This document shows positions 30,864 through 41,101 of a stretch of 64,000 nucleotides of DNA, piece after piece. Source of the stretch: Tubulanus polymorphus (Eukaryota; Nemertea; Palaeonemertea; Tubulaniformes; Tubulanidae); NCBI RefSeq assembly GCF_964204645.1, contig NC_134028.1:18636153-18700152 (forward strand). Reading direction: 5' to 3'. The notes beneath the pieces were generated by a model. It was not told the DNA's origin. It ran no database searches and saw only the letters and a list, made by a program, of their open reading frames with translations. Both the position numbers and the translations under genes were made by a program. The stretch's first letter is position 1. Every line of letters starts with the position of its first letter.

Positions 30864-31462
30864 TTAAAATAGATCAACATAATAATACTCGGTATCACTA
30901 TTGGTTTTATTTTTATCATCATCATCAGACTCTAAAAGTTGATCTATCCCATATAAACTATTTTTAGGAAAAGGTTCTATTTTATTAATATAACCACCTG
31001 TAACTTTATTTTTCAATTTCTTAGAACCTTCATTATCATAATCAATATGCTTACCTAATATTCTATTTGATCCTAATATTTTATTCGCATCAGAAATCTA
31101 TTTCAGCCTTACTGAGGTCAGGTTCCTTTAATGAAAAACCATGTAATAAAGTTCTATATAAATCTTTACCATTTGTTTTTCTATTTGAAACAAACTTTGT
31201 AACATATCTAAATGGATGTTCTATAAATTCTCTGATACCAACACGTTTTATAACATTAGTAATATGCGCATTTGTTTTCACATGATTATACCAATTTGTT
31301 TGAAAGTTTGAAAATTCACCATTACAATAACCACAATAATTTCTATTTTCACTATAATTTCATATCATTTCATTATTAGATGTAGAAGGTAGAACATTAT
31401 TAGATGTAGAAGGTAGAACATTATTACATGTAGAAGGTAGAACATTACTAGATGTAGATAAA
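30864..31462 (-). pseudogene. Viral C2H2-type zinc-finger protein with octapeptide repeat
   Basis: On the minus strand the 5' part encodes repeats of STSNNVLP (the 24-bp tandem repeat). A stop follows, then a finger with YCGYCNGEFSNFQTNWYNH and a second His six residues on. Next is KRVGIREFIEHPFRYVTKF (intact 31090-31281), a frameshift, and a tail (LGSNRILGKHIDYDNEGSKK) ending with Asp/Tyr-rich residues at 30864. The finger spacing matches the protein at 24425. It follows the capsid-like gene, apparently fused to it by a deletion. The role is unknown; nucleic-acid binding is likely. Confidence 0.5.
31378..31462. repeat. 24-bp tandem repeat, about 3.5 copies
   Basis: Unit TTAGATGTAGAAGGTAGAACA plus 3 bases, nearly perfect. 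It is in frame with the zinc-finger pseudogene, where it encodes an eight-residue repeat. Confidence 0.8.
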
Positions 31463-32640
31463 TATGCATTTAATAATTGTGACCTCCTTTTTTCTTTTTC
31501 ATAAATAATTGTATCCCATCTTTTGTATTTTGTAATTTTTTCCCAGAACCAGGTAGCAAGTTATCCTCTGTCGTTCTAAAATCTGACCATAATGCAAATT
31601 TATTGCCGGTATATTAATCTATTTGATTAATATTACAATCTTCAGATAGTCTATTTTTTTCAGTAATAAAATGTTTTTTAATTTCAACCCATTGATTGAT
31701 CATTCCCATTCCTTGACAAAATATTCTATTTGCTATACCTTCGATAATTATTTCTACATTCGATATTTTGGGGTTATAATTCTTATCAACCTTTATTGCA
31801 CCATAAGAATACATTGTGGTAAAGAATATTAATATGCCTTTAATAGATCTTCTAGAAAAGTTAATGTTTTCATTAATTATTTCATCAGCCGCATTAATGG
31901 TCAAAGTCTTAAATTTGCCAATATAATAATATAATGATGAATAACCTTGATTGTATTGAGTTTGAATTGTGCTAGCAATATTTTCATCAGTTACTGTGTC
32001 ATATTCTAAACATATATTCGATAATTTATAACCCATATCTTTAACAACGCTAGATAGCACAATTTCATTAATAGGAGCAAATGTTATTTCAAGTATAATA
32101 TCTTCTCTTATATAAAGGCGCATTATTATTTATCAATTCAAAGTCTAATGGAATTTTATATTTGCTTCCATAAACCTTCCTTTTTTATTAAATTGTCTAC
32201 GTTATTAGTTACAACTGCGTTATGTGCCTCAGATCTAAGTTTATTTTGATTTTCTGTTTGAATTCCTTGAAAATCATATTATTTCTATTTTCTTTAGTTA
32301 ACCATAAATATTTTTAATGCACAAATAAATTGTTATCATCTAATGTAAAAACAGTTATCGGTCCAATCTTTATGGTTAATTTTTTGATTAAATATCATCC
32401 AACATTATCGACAACGTAATTATCATTATCACCAGTTACTTCTATATCAACTGATGAATAAATACTATTTGGAGCATAAAAAATATGTTGTATTAATCGA
32501 GGAATTCTAACATATAAAGTTTCATTAGGATTAATATAAGAAGGATTATGAGTAATAATATGATGAGATCTTTCTGCTTTAATAGCATAAGATATTCTAG
32601 AATTCTTAGAAAAAAATCTAGAAATAATTACCTATTCATT
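31463..32640 (-). pseudogene. Putative major capsid protein, copy 2
   Basis: Collinear with copy 1 (10722-11968). The conserved core 31614-32123 contains LEITFAPINEIVLSSV, NICLEYDTVTDENIAST and FSRRSIKGILIFFT, all matching. Frameshifts and stops split both sides. The last ~25 codons are replaced: similarity ends at an MHIY-like point, after which the 24-bp repeat begins. The same neighbours flank it on the 5' side as in copy 1. Confidence 0.62.
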
Positions 32641-34249
32641 TTTTATCATATTGACTAATCCAAAAATAATTGCACTTACAACTGTTATTAAAAATAAAAT
32701 GATATGTTCAGCAGCAAAACTAATGATATATCCAGCAGACTTTAAAACAAAGCTAACAATTGATGCTATAACACCAGGTAGAGCTGCAGCAGATTTGTTA
32801 GATAATTCCCATAAATATTTTGCTGATTTTTTTAACCCATCCTTAACTCTATCTTTTATAGAATTATGACTCGGAGGTTCATCCGGTTTATTAGGAGTAG
32901 GTGTAGATTTCAATGAATTTGATATAGCTAAACCTATTGTTGTAAATATCATAGTTACATCTGTTAGAATTGAAAAAATTGTGATACCTTCTAACTTAAA
33001 TAATAATTTTATTCTATCTTTTAATGATATTTCAGAATTTGGTTTTATTAACAAATCTTTAAAAATAACTTTTAATCTATTAATATTATAATCATATAAT
33101 TTTTATAATAAATCTTTTCCTTCTTTCTGTAATTCTAAATTATATTTTAAATCATCAATTTCTTTTTCTAAACCTAATTCTTTTTGTCTATATCAAATTT
33201 CATCAATTACTTGATGATCTAAATCAGACTTTAATTGTTCTAATCCTTTATTTGATTTAATAATTTATCTTCTAAAGTATTAATTTTATGATCTCTAATC
33301 ATTTAATCGTGCGCAATTTTATCAGCTGATTTGTACACTTATAATATCTCTACGTGTTTGTTCAGGACATGTTTCTAAATCTTCATCAGTTAAATCAAGA
33401 AATCCTTTTTTTAATAAAGGTTGCATTTGATTTGTTCCGGTTTCAGTACCAGATATATCTAAAGTACTATTTATCTGTTCTTCTGAATCTCTTAATTTAT
33501 CAATTTGTTTTTCTAATACTACTTGTAATTGACTTGAACCATTACTAATTTGTTGAATATCTCTTCTCGATGTTTCTTGTGTTGAAGATCTTAATCTATC
33601 TATTCTATCTCCAAACTCTTCTTCATTTTCTGGATCCACAAAAGTAAGATTTATATTTGGATTTTTAAATGGTGAATATTTGTTAATATCAATATTCTCA
33701 ATTGGTTCTTCTTCATTTACTCTTTCGATTGCATTCCATATAATTCTGATGAATTCTGAACCAACTTTTGAACGTTCAATCGAAGATATTGCTAACATTC
33801 CAGGATGGTACAGATCTTCTTGCCCCATTTTAGATAATTGTAATTTTACATTTTTACCATGTAAGTCAAGATTATTATACCATTTATCATTTTTCAATTC
33901 TAGATTAGATATGAAAAATGGGTCATCTTTTACAATTTTCAATATAGGATTTTCTGTTTTTCCAATCTATTGATCAAATCTTTTCTTTCTGTTTCTAGTT
34001 TTGATTACATTCCTATCAGGAGCTTTTAAATAATCTATTATTTTCATTTGTTTCATTGTCATCTTTATATTCTTTATAATCACTATATCTACTAAAAGAA
34101 TATCCATCATCATTATTTGGATTAGAATTATATGCTGTTTCATTATCATTATTAAAGCTTGTTTCAGTAAAATCAGGTTGTTGTTCATCAGTTATGCCGG
34201 GTTCATCGAAGGTATCCGTCCCAATATCTTCTCCACCTTCTATATCCAT
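32632..34249 (-). pseudogene. Coiled-coil membrane protein, copy 2
   Basis: Starts at ATATAAATGG (34249) with DIEGGEDIGTD, matching the N-terminus of the 9240 gene. The middle (33322-33942) has ELKNDKWYNNLDLHGKNV and a Glu/Arg-rich segment unlike copy 1. The C-terminal part (32632-33054) is one frame across the position of the copy-1 frameshift: SEISLKDRIKLLFKLEGITI, then ALPGVIASIVSFVLKSAG and HIILFLITVVSAI. Several stops lie between these parts. The different central domain with conserved ends suggests domain exchange or fast divergence. Confidence 0.65.
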
Positions 34250-34265
34250 TTATATAATAAGAAAA

Positions 34266-35603
34266 TTAAAATTCAAAATATAATATTCCTCCAATTACAG
34301 TTCATATAGAAGTTATAGCTAATTTGGTATTTTCATGTGATTTATTATTATTATTATTACTTTTGATTATTTCATGTTGAATATTATCAGTTTTAATATT
34401 TTCCGATGTATTGTAATCTTTAATTTTAGTATCATTATTTAATTTAATATTCTTAGTTTTAGTTACAGTTGATTGTATATTTTTTTCAATTTTTTCACCT
34501 TCCATTAGTTTTGAAGCAGTGATAATTCTTTTTATTTATACTTTTTAAACCAAATGAGTTATTTATTGCAGTTTTAATCAAATTATTATAACCAATTATA
34601 TTCCCCATCTTTAATATCAAATCATTAGATATAATAAATAAGGACCAATACAATAATTAAATCTTTTATGTGATTCATCTGAATTATTTTGATATCTTTC
34701 AATTAACAATATTTCCTGGAATTGATCTTATTTTATCATTGTATATTGAATATTCAAATAAAACTTTAAATTGTTTTTGAGCATATAATGATGAATCATT
34801 ATTTCCAACTATTGGTGATCTTGTTTCAACTTGAGCACCTAGAATACATATTAAATAAGTTCTAATTGATTGATTTATTCTTTGTATACCTGGTTTGGTA
34901 AATCCTTTACTATTTTCTAGAATAAAATTAACCCAACCATCATTATTTTGTTGTTGTACATGTATATTATTATAATATTTTGGTAATTCATTCCAATTTA
35001 GTGTTCTTTAATCTTCATTTTTTATTATTTTACCAAATTCTTTAGTATATAATATTCCTAATCCACCCATTGTTCCAATTTTTGATCTAAAATCATCATT
35101 TGAATTAATATTAAATTCATAACATATTTTATAAAACATAGAAAAATTAATATTATTATTTAAATCATTAAAATATTTTGAACCTGGTAAAGGACATTCT
35201 AATTCATTTAATATGAATTTTGTTAGAAAATATGTATGAAATCTAAATAGTGATAATATTAATGGTAAACTAGGTTTATTTAAATGATCATTCCAACTTA
35301 TACCCCTTCCTGTTGTTACGCAATATATTACAAAATTTAATTGATTTTGTCAATATTTCATATTAGATTTTAACAACCATTGTTTTGCCTCATTTGAATT
35401 TTTAGAATAAACTGTATATATATTAAAGATATTTTTCCATTTTAACATTAAAACGATGTGTTTTCTGAAACATAAATATCTAAATTAATTAATGAATTAA
35501 AAACTTCATTTCTATATGTAATATTCTTATTAAAATCGATTGCTGAAATATTATATTTCATTGATTTATTAAATTTAAAAGCATAAGGAAAATTATCTGT
35601 CAT
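34266..35603 (-). pseudogene. Anchored conserved virion protein, copy 2
   Basis: Starts at TATAAATG (35603). It parallels the 7891-9224 gene throughout, including an NxxGWVNFIL-like block, TRSPIVG, and the Asn/Lys-rich linker (34302-34505) before the hydrophobic tail. It has only one TAGATTTT-type octamer where copy 1 has two. Many stops and frameshifts. Confidence 0.6.
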
Positions 35604-35619
35604 TTATACAACAAAAAAA

Positions 35620-36240
35620 TTTAAATGAAATATAATATTCCACCAATTACAATTCCAATACAAGTTATTGCGGTTTTCATATTTTCATGTGATATATTAT
35701 CATTATTATTTCCAATTATCTCATGCTGAATATAATCAGTTTTTATATTTTCTGTAGTATTATAATCCGGTTTAGAATCATTTAATTTAATATCAATTTT
35801 GTTTTAATATCAGTTGATTGAATATGTTATTTTATTTTTATTTCCTTCCATTAAATTTGGTGCAGTAATAACTTTTTTATTTATATCATTTAAACCTAAT
35901 GAATTATTTATTGTTGCAGTTTTAATTAGATTATTATAACCAATTATATTTCCTATTTAGAAATAATTTATAAATTAGGACCTATACAATAATATAGTCT
36001 TATATGAGATTTATCTAAATAATTTTGATATCTTACTATATTGTCTGGAATTGATCTATTTTTATGAATTGAATCTTCAAATAATATTTTGAATTGCTTC
36101 TGCACATCAAATGAAGTATTATTATTCCCAACTATTGGTGATCTTGTTTCAACTTGTGATCCTAATATTTGTATAACCAACCGTTCCCCTTGATAGTGAT
36201 GCTCCATTATATAATCCATTAATTATCCACTTATTATCAC
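35620..36240 (-). pseudogene. Deletion-fused remnant: 73-aa gene start joined to a second anchored-protein C-half
   Basis: 36240-36180 matches the first ~22 codons of the 6751 gene but lacks its ATG. It then joins directly to the C-terminal half of the anchored protein (QILGSQVETRSPIVGNN, 35968-36170), continuing to a hydrophobic tail near 35622. The 140-aa and 144-aa genes and the N-terminal half are missing at this junction. A complete second copy of the anchored-protein gene follows immediately (35603), so the element held a tandem duplication, one arm of which was deleted. Confidence 0.6.
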
Positions 36241-36552
36241 TTACTATCTTCAAAATATTTAGTTATCTTATTTATAATTATTTCAACATTTATTTCATTA
36301 CTACTTTTATGATTATCATATATTTGAGATAATATATTTCTAATATCATCGATAATCAATAATATTCTAAAGATGTTTTAATTAAATCAATTACTTTTTC
36401 TATATCATAATTTCCTTTATCAATCATTGAAGCACTGTTAAATGATTTACTTATTTAATATCAGTAATTACATCATTTAGTTTAATTCTGATTTCTTAAC
36501 CATGTCTCAAATTAAACCCAAAACATATAGTCGGTCCTACTGTTATATTCAT
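36240..36552 (-). pseudogene. Gene B, copy 2
   Basis: A putative ATG at 36552 after an ATAATAAAT run opens NITVGPTICFGFNLRHG, then a stop. Further downstream the Ile/Asp-rich part matches 6586-6750 of copy 1. Function unknown. Confidence 0.45.
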
Positions 36553-36592
36553 ATTTATTATTATAAAACATTATTGATTATTCTTTACATCT

Positions 36593-37980
36593 TACATTTA
36601 ATTTATACATCGCAGGAAAGTTATTCGAATCAATTAAGTAACCATTATTATTTCTAATTTCTAACTTAAAATTATTGAATTGTAAAATGCAAGGCTTAAA
36701 ATCACATTCAGTTAAATTATCATTTATTTGCGTTCCAAATTCTTTGAAGTTCTTCAATGGTAAAATATTTAATATACTAGAGTAACCAGTTGTGTCTTTA
36801 GTTGCTTCGAATGTTTTTTATAAGATCAATTAAATTACAATAAAAATACCTAGGGGTCCAGGGACATCATGCCCACTTGGGAAGTGGTTTCCAATACTCA
36901 ACAATCTAACAATTTCAATAATTAATGCTCCCTGGTTACCATATACAAAAACCAATGACCTTGAAACTCACTACAATCATAGAACATGTCAGCAGCTACG
37001 ATTTTGTAATTGATTGTGATAACAAAATATGCCTCGTTACCAATTTAATATGGAAATACTAAGTAATTCTACTATTCAATGCCCCCGGTGACCATATGCA
37101 AAACCCAATGACCTTCAAACTCACCTCAATAATAGAACATGTCATAAACTACATCTTTGCAATTTACCATGGTAACAAAATATGCCTATGTACCAATCTA
37201 ATAAGGAAATACTAAGTTATTCTACTATTCAACGCCCCCTGGTGACCATATAGAATAACTAATGTTCCTAAAACTCACCACAATCATAGACAATGTCATT
37301 AGCTACAAATTTGCAATTGATACATGTACAAACCAAATATCAAGATATTTCCTTGAAGCGTCTTCAAAACTTCCCAAAATAACTGGATTCCGTCTACGGA
37401 CGGACGGACGACGGACGAAAAGTGAACGCAATAGCCCGCTGGGACTAAAGTCCCAAGTGGGATAAAAACGTTTGTAAGGTATTAAGTTTGGTGTAGCATC
37501 AACATTTGAATAAAGTTTATCTGGTGTAATTCCTAACAGTTTAGCTATAGGTTTTTTAACTAAAAATTGAAATATTTCACCATGAGTTAACCTAATCTTT
37601 ATTCTATTGGAACTATCACTTTAAAAAAATCTAATGTTAAACCCAGCATCACTACCTTACTTGTGCCAGACTTTTTTATTAATTTCTTGTGACAATGTAT
37701 CTAAATTATATAACCCTGGTTTTAGATATAGATGATACCGTTAATTTTTTTCCTGAACCATAAACAATCTATGATCAATAGATTTATTCGTTACATTATA
37801 AAAAGAGTTACATAAACTATTATTTACTAATTTTAAATCAACGCAATTTCAAAATTCTCTATCTATTGTTTATTCTGTTAACTTCTTAGATTTATAATCT
37901 ACTGATTTGGCATTGGTAGTATGTTTGATTCTAGCTAGGAATGATTTGTTGTTCTCACTATATAATTCTTTACTCTCCAT
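36593..37980 (-). pseudogene. Gene A, copy 2, interrupted by a repeat
   Basis: The start at ACAATAAATGG (37980) lies in the right TIR and gives ESKELYSENNKSFLARI. The middle parallels copy 1 (CVDLKLVNNSLCNSFYNV, LKPGLYNLDTLSQEIN), with stops and frameshifts. A 619-bp Pearl-like repeat (36850-37468) splits the gene. Beyond it KTFEATKDTTGYS continues where copy 1 is deleted, and the gene ends near 36593 (YKLNVRCKE). Beta-rich; a minor capsid or penton-like protein is possible. Confidence 0.55.
36850..37468 (+). repeat. Pearl-like dispersed repeat R2, internally deleted
   Basis: Same ends as R1 (GGGGTCCAGGGACATCATG, AGTCCCAAGTGGG). Only about three core units remain, after which it jumps to the ACCAAATATCAAG/ACGG region. 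Confidence 0.78.
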
Positions 37981-38120
37981 TTATTGTATGAATTTTTTAT
38001 TAAAATTGATTTCATTATATAATATTCATTTATGTAAATATCACATATATAAATATTAGAGTAAATATTAGAATAATAAGTCTTGTTTCAGATTAAAGGT
38101 TGAAAGGTTGAGTGAATAAA
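37875..38120 (-). repeat. Right terminal inverted repeat of Polinton-like copy 2
   Basis: Inverted match to 23941-24230, including the gene A start. The outermost base is directly followed by Pearl-like repeat R3. Confidence 0.8.
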
Positions 38121-39526
38121 CTAGGGGTCCAGGGACACCATGCCCACTTGGGAAGTGGTTTCAAATGCTCAACAATCTATCAATTTCAATACATAACGCC
38201 CCCTAGTGACCATGTACAAAAACAAATGACCTTGAAACCCACCAAAATCATAGAACATGTCAGCAGCATGATTTTGTCATTGATTGTGATAACAAAATAT
38301 GCCTCGTTACCAATTTAATATGGAAATACTAAGTTATTCTACTATTCAACGCCCCCTGGTGACCATATGCATAACCCAATGACCTTAAAACTCACCACAA
38401 TCGTAATACACGTCATGATATACAACTTAACAATTGATCATGGTAACAAAATATGCCGAGGTACCAATCTAATAAAGAAATACTAAGCTATTCTACTATT
38501 CAACGCCCCCTGGTGACTATATGGAATAACTAATGTCCTTAAAAACTCACCACAATCATAGACGATGTCATGAACTACAACTTTGCAATTGATTATGGTA
38601 ACAAAATATGCCTAGGTACCAATCTAACAAGGAATACTAAGTTATTCTACTATTCAACGCCCCCTGGTGACCATATAGAATAACTAATGTCCTTAAAACT
38701 CACCAAAATCATGGAAGATGTCATGAGCTTCAACTTTGCAATAGCTAAACAAAATATGCATAGGTTCAAATATAATATAGAAATACTAAGTTATTGTATT
38801 ATTCAACGCCCCACTGGTGGCCACATACAAAACCAATGACCTTGAAACTCACCCAAAACATAGAACACGTCATGGGCTACAACTTTCCAATTGAAAATAG
38901 TAACACAATATGGTTAGGTATCAATTTAATGTGGAAAACTTTTTCCCACCTACGAATGAGTACTGATGACACCAAGATGGCCGCCAATTGCGCCATAATT
39001 GGCTGATCAAAAATACCTGCCTCAGGTATAAAACATCCCTTTCCAAAGAATACCCATCACAAATTGCAATGAGAATTGGCAAACCAGTAGGAAGCTACAG
39101 GACCTAGAATTCTGGCCAAAATTGACATTTTAGGGCACTAAAAAGGTCATAGGACGGCCATCTTGAGTCAGATCGACCCAATTTTTCTTATGCTGATGGG
39201 CCCTTGGTAGATTCAAATATAAACGAAAGATCAAGGTAATTAATCAAAGCGTCTTCAAAATTTCCCTCGAAAACTTCGAAAATGTGTAAAAAGTGCTGAT
39301 TTTGGCAAACAACAATGGCTGCCAGTCAGCCATCTTGAATCTGACAGGGCCCTTTTTGGGCTGAAGATGTGTCTAGGGTAGATACATATATAAACCAAAT
39401 ATCAAGACATTACCTTGAAGTGTCTTCAAAACTTCCCAAGTTTGCTGGATTCCGTCTACGGACGGATGACGGACGAAAAGTGAACGCAATAGCCCGCGGG
39501 GACTAAAGTCCCAACTGGGCTAAAAA
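38121..39526 (+). repeat. Pearl-like dispersed repeat R3 (full length)
   Basis: The best-preserved copy, 1406 bp, with five core units at about 38195, 38348, 38503, 38655 and 38803 (period 148-155 bp). It has an ACGG-type microsatellite and the AGTCCCAACTGGGC end. It sits between two inverted copies of the Polinton terminal sequence. Confidence 0.8.
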
Positions 39527-39554
39527 TGAAAATATCTTCGAGCGTGTGAGAATT

Positions 39555-39612
39555 TATTTTTATCTTTGATGAGCTCGACCTTTCGACCTTTGATCTGAAA
39601 CAAGACTTATCT
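39555..39612 (+). repeat. Extra copy of the Polinton-like terminal sequence
   Basis: ACCTTTGATCTGAAACAAGA and flanking bases match 23955-24005 in the same orientation, and 38071-38110 inverted. The match spans about 55-75 bp with a few mismatches. Confidence 0.7.
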
Positions 39613-41047
39613 AATTACTTACTTCACATCAAGTCAACTCGTGAATATTCTGAGCTAAATCAGCTCCTTAAAAATAGTTTGTATCGCACACAAGCAGATA
39701 ACAACAACACCTTTTAAAGAATTATGAATCTTTACATCAAGCTCTACCTTCATTTATTAATTTATATACCAGGAATTACAAATTTTTACTTATTAAAAGT
39801 TTGACCTACGCTATAATCAGTCGCACTGCAATCAAACCTTAACTTTTCTTAAACTTGCAACACACAAAATTACAACTTACGAAATTCACAAGATTGTTAC
39901 ATTGGAAAATCAGACAATGACAAGGTTACCGCAAAATTCAAGAATCCGGTTCGAGGGAGCATAAAACGATGGGGTTTCAGATTCGGGACAAATCACTACA
40001 GATCAGATCGTCAACACGCCCCACAAAATTAAAAAAATAGGGATTTTAACTAAAAGCTACTCAATATTAATAGTGACAATTCTTGAATAATGTTGCAACA
40101 CAATGTGGAGACAACATTCAATCATAATAATAAACAGTTCATGCAAAATGATACAATTCGATAGAAGTGCGCGTTCACGACGTCTCCTCCGCACGCAACG
40201 ATATATTCACTCCCGTGAATTTACTGAGCGCAAAACCGATCCGCCTTTTTCCGTAATACAACATTAACTGAGAATATTACGCAACACTCACGATTTTGAC
40301 GAATTCCACAATTACTTACAGGCGCACGCACGATACGCTGGCGGACACGGACGTCCAACCGATTTAGAATAAATTTCGGAATCCACTCCAGTGGAATCAA
40401 AACGATCTACACGAATCGAGAATTTGGATATCAAACGAATAAGCGGCATTTCACGCACGAGTCGAACTATGCATCTATGACGGTTGCCTCATCCAATTTC
40501 TTCATCAGCATTCGTCACCAGGTCGATTCAAATTCGTCAATCCACAGAGCTTTCAGTCACCGACTGGTAGTACAACATATCTTCTAATAGTAGGGAGCAA
40601 TTTCCATTAAAAATTCTAAAACTTTACGGAGGCTTCATAAAACACAGGCTCATCAATCTACCATCTTGTCATACGTGGCAAAAATTCAACCTAATTTTTC
40701 CAACAGTATCTCTATAACTACAGACTCACTTCCCTGTGGAAGATTTAAGAGTAAATTCTAAACAAAAATCTAACTAATTCATTATTTCTACTTATATGGC
40801 AGCACGTGCCAGAACATTGTGGCGGTGACTTCATAGTTTGCTGGATGAAAGGTTGGTTTATAGTCTTTGATTTTTAGGATATTAGGTTTTTGAAAAGTGG
40901 TTGGTGTGGGCTGTGTTATTCGATTTTCCGTAATTTCGTTTTCCGTGTTTAGAAAACTACCCGACTGTAACAGACCTGTCTATATCTTCTTTGCCTCGCT
41001 ATCGTGTGGAAATCCTATAAATAAACTTAGCCGAGAGTTTTCATGGT
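39613..41047. other. Upstream region of the sulfurtransferase gene
   Basis: No other gene found. More balanced composition and CpG-containing patches at 40150-40500. The transcript start is probably near 40850-41000 but no TATA box is clear. Confidence 0.3.
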
Positions 41048-41101
41048 ATGATGTTAGCATTCTGCTTATACAGTTCAACCGACTCAACTGCCGAGGCCGA
41101 C

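Larger units (their letters stand above)
23941..38120. mobile_element. Polinton/Maverick-like viral element, copy 2 (14.2 kb, decayed)
   Basis: Bounded by inverted terminal repeats that start TTTA(C/T)TCACTCAACC at 23941 and, inverted, at 38120. It carries remnants of a protein-primed DNA polymerase B, an RVE integrase with chromodomain, an FtsK/HerA-type packaging ATPase and zinc-finger proteins on the plus side. Virion genes A, B, the anchored conserved protein, the coiled-coil protein and the capsid-like protein lie on the minus side. Size and gene set match Polintons. All genes have stops or frameshifts. Two Pearl-like repeats (29007-30458, 36850-37468) and a foreign 0.5-kb segment (27893-28390) have inserted. 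Confidence 0.85.
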
